DNA of 64,000 nucleotides from Ascarosepion bandense (taxonomy: Eukaryota > Mollusca > Cephalopoda > Sepiida > Sepiidae). Of the stretch, positions 62,247 through 64,000 are shown piece after piece (the first letter of the stretch is position 1; the number at the start of each line of letters is the position of its first letter). Made by a program: the position numbers and the translations under genes. Below the pieces are notes generated by a model, which saw only the letters and a program-made list of their open reading frames with translations, did not search any database and was not told the origin of the DNA. The stretch lies in NCBI GenBank assembly GCA_037127315.1, contig JBBBDQ010001616.1, positions 1,513,001-1,577,000 of the forward strand. The letters are read 5' to 3'.

Positions 62247-62670
62247 TGTAATATAACAATCTGGCCCCACCCGAGGAAGGCTGATGCAAGCGAGGGTGTT
62301 TCCGGTCGTTGAAAGGAACGGATGTCGTTTGACCTTATTTCCGGCAGCAGCGGAAATAACTACAGAGGCAAACAGAACAGGTGTCTCTGAGAATTACGTG
62401 GGCGTGCGTGGGCGAGGCAAAACCGGAAGAAAAAGTCCCTGTTCTGGAAGATTATAAAAAGACCTCGGCACACGGATTCGCCAGTAGAGGAGCAACAGAG
62501 ATCGGCCGGTGAGGAGAGACACAACAGATAAGACTACACTCCCGTCAACCCATTAGAAGCGCGCTCTCTCAATTCTCTGTTCCCTATTCTACACGGTTCA
62601 TCGTCATTAATAAAAATATAACTTTATATTTTTATATACATGCGTGTTTGTTGTTTGTTGATATATAACA
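62247..62670 (+). repeat. 3' LTR (424 bp)
   Basis: Nearly identical to the 5' LTR. Differences noted: GGCCCCACC for GGCCTCACC, AGTAGAGG for AGTAAAGG, GTGAGGAG for GTGAAGAG, GTTGATAT for GTCGATAT, and four extra bases in TAATAAAAATATAAC. Confidence 0.95.
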
Positions 62671-62779
62671 TCAGAACATGTGGCCTTTAATGTCTGAACT
62701 TTTTCTCCCTTGGCCTTTGTTACCCTTACTAGATAAGGGTAAAGATTCCCATTCTGGGCCATGTTACTTGGTTTCCATT

Positions 62780-62935
62780 TTGTTTTAAAAACATTTTTGG
62801 ATATTATATGAAAATATTTACACTGAATGAAATGAATAAAATATGACCTGATCAGATGAACTAATTAGTTCATTGAAATGGATGATAATTCATGACCACT
62901 TTAGATGACACTTTGAGTTTTCCTTTTAAATTTCA
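62780..62935 (+). ncRNA. Hammerhead-like motif (degenerate), second copy of the 58.3-kb repeat
   Basis: CTGATCA (62,848-62,854), 8-bp helix II GATGAACT/AGTTCATT with loop AATT and one G-U pair, then GAAA. One core base (G to C) is changed. ATGGAT and ATTCAT downstream can form helix III. The flank GACACTTTGAGTTTTCCTTT matches 58.4 kb. Confidence 0.45.
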
Positions 62936-62975
62936 TATTGCTCTGGATAACATCCATTAAGCTCTTGTTGTAGTG

Positions 62976-63377
62976 AAATATCCTGTCCTACCCAGGGATG
63001 GGTATGGCCCGGGTTATAAAAGACCAGAACTAGAACGAACTACAGAAAGATCGAGAGTGTTCATGATTATATGGGAGTCTTAGTCATTATACGAAAGTGA
63101 TTGTGATTTTACGAGAGTCATCGACATTAGTCGAGAGCCATCGGCCTTAGACAAGAATTAGACGTCACTAGATGGAAGCCTTCTTCTCAAGACAGATGCA
63201 TACGTCCTATACAGAGATATTGCCTTCTTAATTGTTATTCTTGTTAACTGCTCGTTGGTGTACATGTATTTGGTTTATTGTACTGAGGTATAATAAATCT
63301 CTCTTTATGTATTCTCAGTGTTAAGAATTATTTCTTGCACTATTCTTTCTCTGTTTATCCCCTCCCGGGATATAACA
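62976..63377 (+). mobile_element. Solo LTR, 402 bp, with 5-bp target-site duplication
   Basis: GCTCT at 62,971-62,975 and 63,378-63,382 flanks TGTTGTAGTGAAATATCC...CGGGATATAACA. TATA box GGTTATAAAAGACC at about 63,012 and AATAAA at about 63,292. No internal part. Distinct in sequence from the LTRs at 59.7, 53.7 and 47.3 kb. Confidence 0.9.
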
Positions 63378-64000
63378 GCTCTCTATACAGATCTATTGCT
63401 TAATATTCTTTATTAATAGGCCTTTATGGTGACATCATTATAGAGATCAATCGCTTAATATTTTATATTAAATAGGCTGTTTAGGTGAGATCTCTATACA
63501 GATTGATTGCTTAATATTTTATATTAAATACGCCATTTTGGTGAGCTCTCTATACAGATCTATCGCTTAATATTTTATATTAAATAGGCCATATTGTTGA
63601 GCTCGCTATACAGATCTATCGCTTAATATTTTATATTAAATAGGCTATTTAGGTGAGATCTCTATACAGATTGATTGCTTAATATTTCATATTAAATAGG
63701 CTGCTTAGTTGAGGTCTGTATACAGATTGATTGCTTAATATCTTATATTAAATAGGCTATTTTAGTGAGCTCTCTATACAGATCTATCGCTTAATATTTT
63801 TTATTAAAAAGGCTATTTAGATGAGGTTTCTATACAGATTGATTGCTTAATATTTTATATTAAATAGGCCATATTGGTGAGCTCTCTATACAGATCTATC
63901 ACTTAATATTTTATGTTTAATAGGCTGTTTAGGTGAGGTCACTATACAGATAGATCACTTAATGTTTTATATTAAATAGGCCATTTTGGCAAGATCGTTA
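63378..64000 (+). repeat. 56-bp satellite, at least 11 units, running off the window
   Basis: TATACAGAT-type markers at 63,384, 63,439, 63,495, 63,551, 63,607, 63,663, 63,719, 63,775, 63,831, 63,887 and 63,943 give a 56-bp period (first step 55). Each unit contains the self-complementary TTAATATTTTATATTAA and a variable GATCTATCGC/GATTGATTGC alternative. Confidence 0.95.

Larger units (their letters stand above)
59669..62670 (+). mobile_element. LTR retrotransposon, complete ends, coding region largely deleted
   Basis: Two LTRs (59,669-60,088; 62,247-62,670) are flanked by TCAG at 59,665-59,668 and 62,671-62,674. By eye the LTRs differ at four positions plus one 4-bp indel. Internal region about 2.16 kb: a primer-binding-site-like TTGGTGCCTAGTGACTTG near 60,098, a short gag-like start, a membrane-protein frame, and a polypurine tract immediately before the 3' LTR. 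No protease, RT, RNase H or integrase was seen, so it must depend on a helper. A 4-bp duplication and TG...CA ends fit Ty3/gypsy-type integration; superfamily is inferred. Confidence 0.9.

Overview
The window looks like repeat-dominated, gene-poor DNA from an animal nuclear genome, most likely a cephalopod mollusc and probably an octopus (inference). The basis is the mix of repeats: tRNA-derived SINEs with tandemly multiplied bodies, LINEs and SINEs sharing one 3' tail, R4/Dong elements in TAA repeats, Penelope-like elements with hammerhead-like motifs, Helitron derivatives, abundant (TA)n, (GATA)n and (CA)n, and almost no host coding sequence. No bacterial or viral gene organisation is present. 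Almost every recognisable protein segment belongs to a mobile element and most are broken.

Layout. 1-8.4 kb: hammerhead-like repeat, solo LTR, LINE 3' fragment, dimeric SINE, a clean Helitron copy, a 5S rRNA-derived fragment, a purine tract with a 98-bp minisatellite, and an inverted-repeat-bounded element. 8.8-13.6 kb: two R4/Dong LINE pieces next to TAA repeats. One carries an intact restriction-like endonuclease region; the other is split by a SINE with an 8-bp target-site duplication. 14-24.4 kb: Penelope GIY-YIG endonuclease fragment, Helitrons, a 0.6-kb GAA tract, SINE clusters, 78-bp and 108-bp tandem repeats, GATA arrays, and one orphan exon-like ORF with good splice sites (23.1-23.4 kb). 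24.9-32.6 kb: a 7.65-kb satellite of 91-bp monomers with higher-order structure. 34-37.2 kb: hammerhead-like and Penelope sequences, a piggyBac-type MITE and a 475-bp palindrome. 37.6-43.1 kb: LINE copies, including an apparently perfect 949-bp tandem duplication and an endonuclease/RT remnant. 43.1-47.6 kb: microsatellites, fold-backs, Helitrons, a hAT remnant and a solo LTR. 47.6-49.2 kb: AT-rich DNA without genes. 49.3-59.2 kb: a long LINE pseudogene, SINEs, a transposase pseudogene interrupted by a solo LTR, Tc1 remnants and a Helitron. 59.7-62.7 kb: a young, structurally complete but coding-deleted LTR retrotransposon. 63-64 kb: a solo LTR beside a 56-bp satellite.

How the parts relate. 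The elements form parasite-host pairs rather than pathways. The CR1/Jockey-like LINE and the smaller SINE share a 3' tail, which fits trans-mobilisation. The Dong elements use TAA microsatellites as targets. Helitrons, SINEs and LTR elements sit inside older elements, so the order of insertion can be read. Coordinates of repeat edges are hand-read and may be off by a few bases, except where a target-site duplication or exact terminus is stated.
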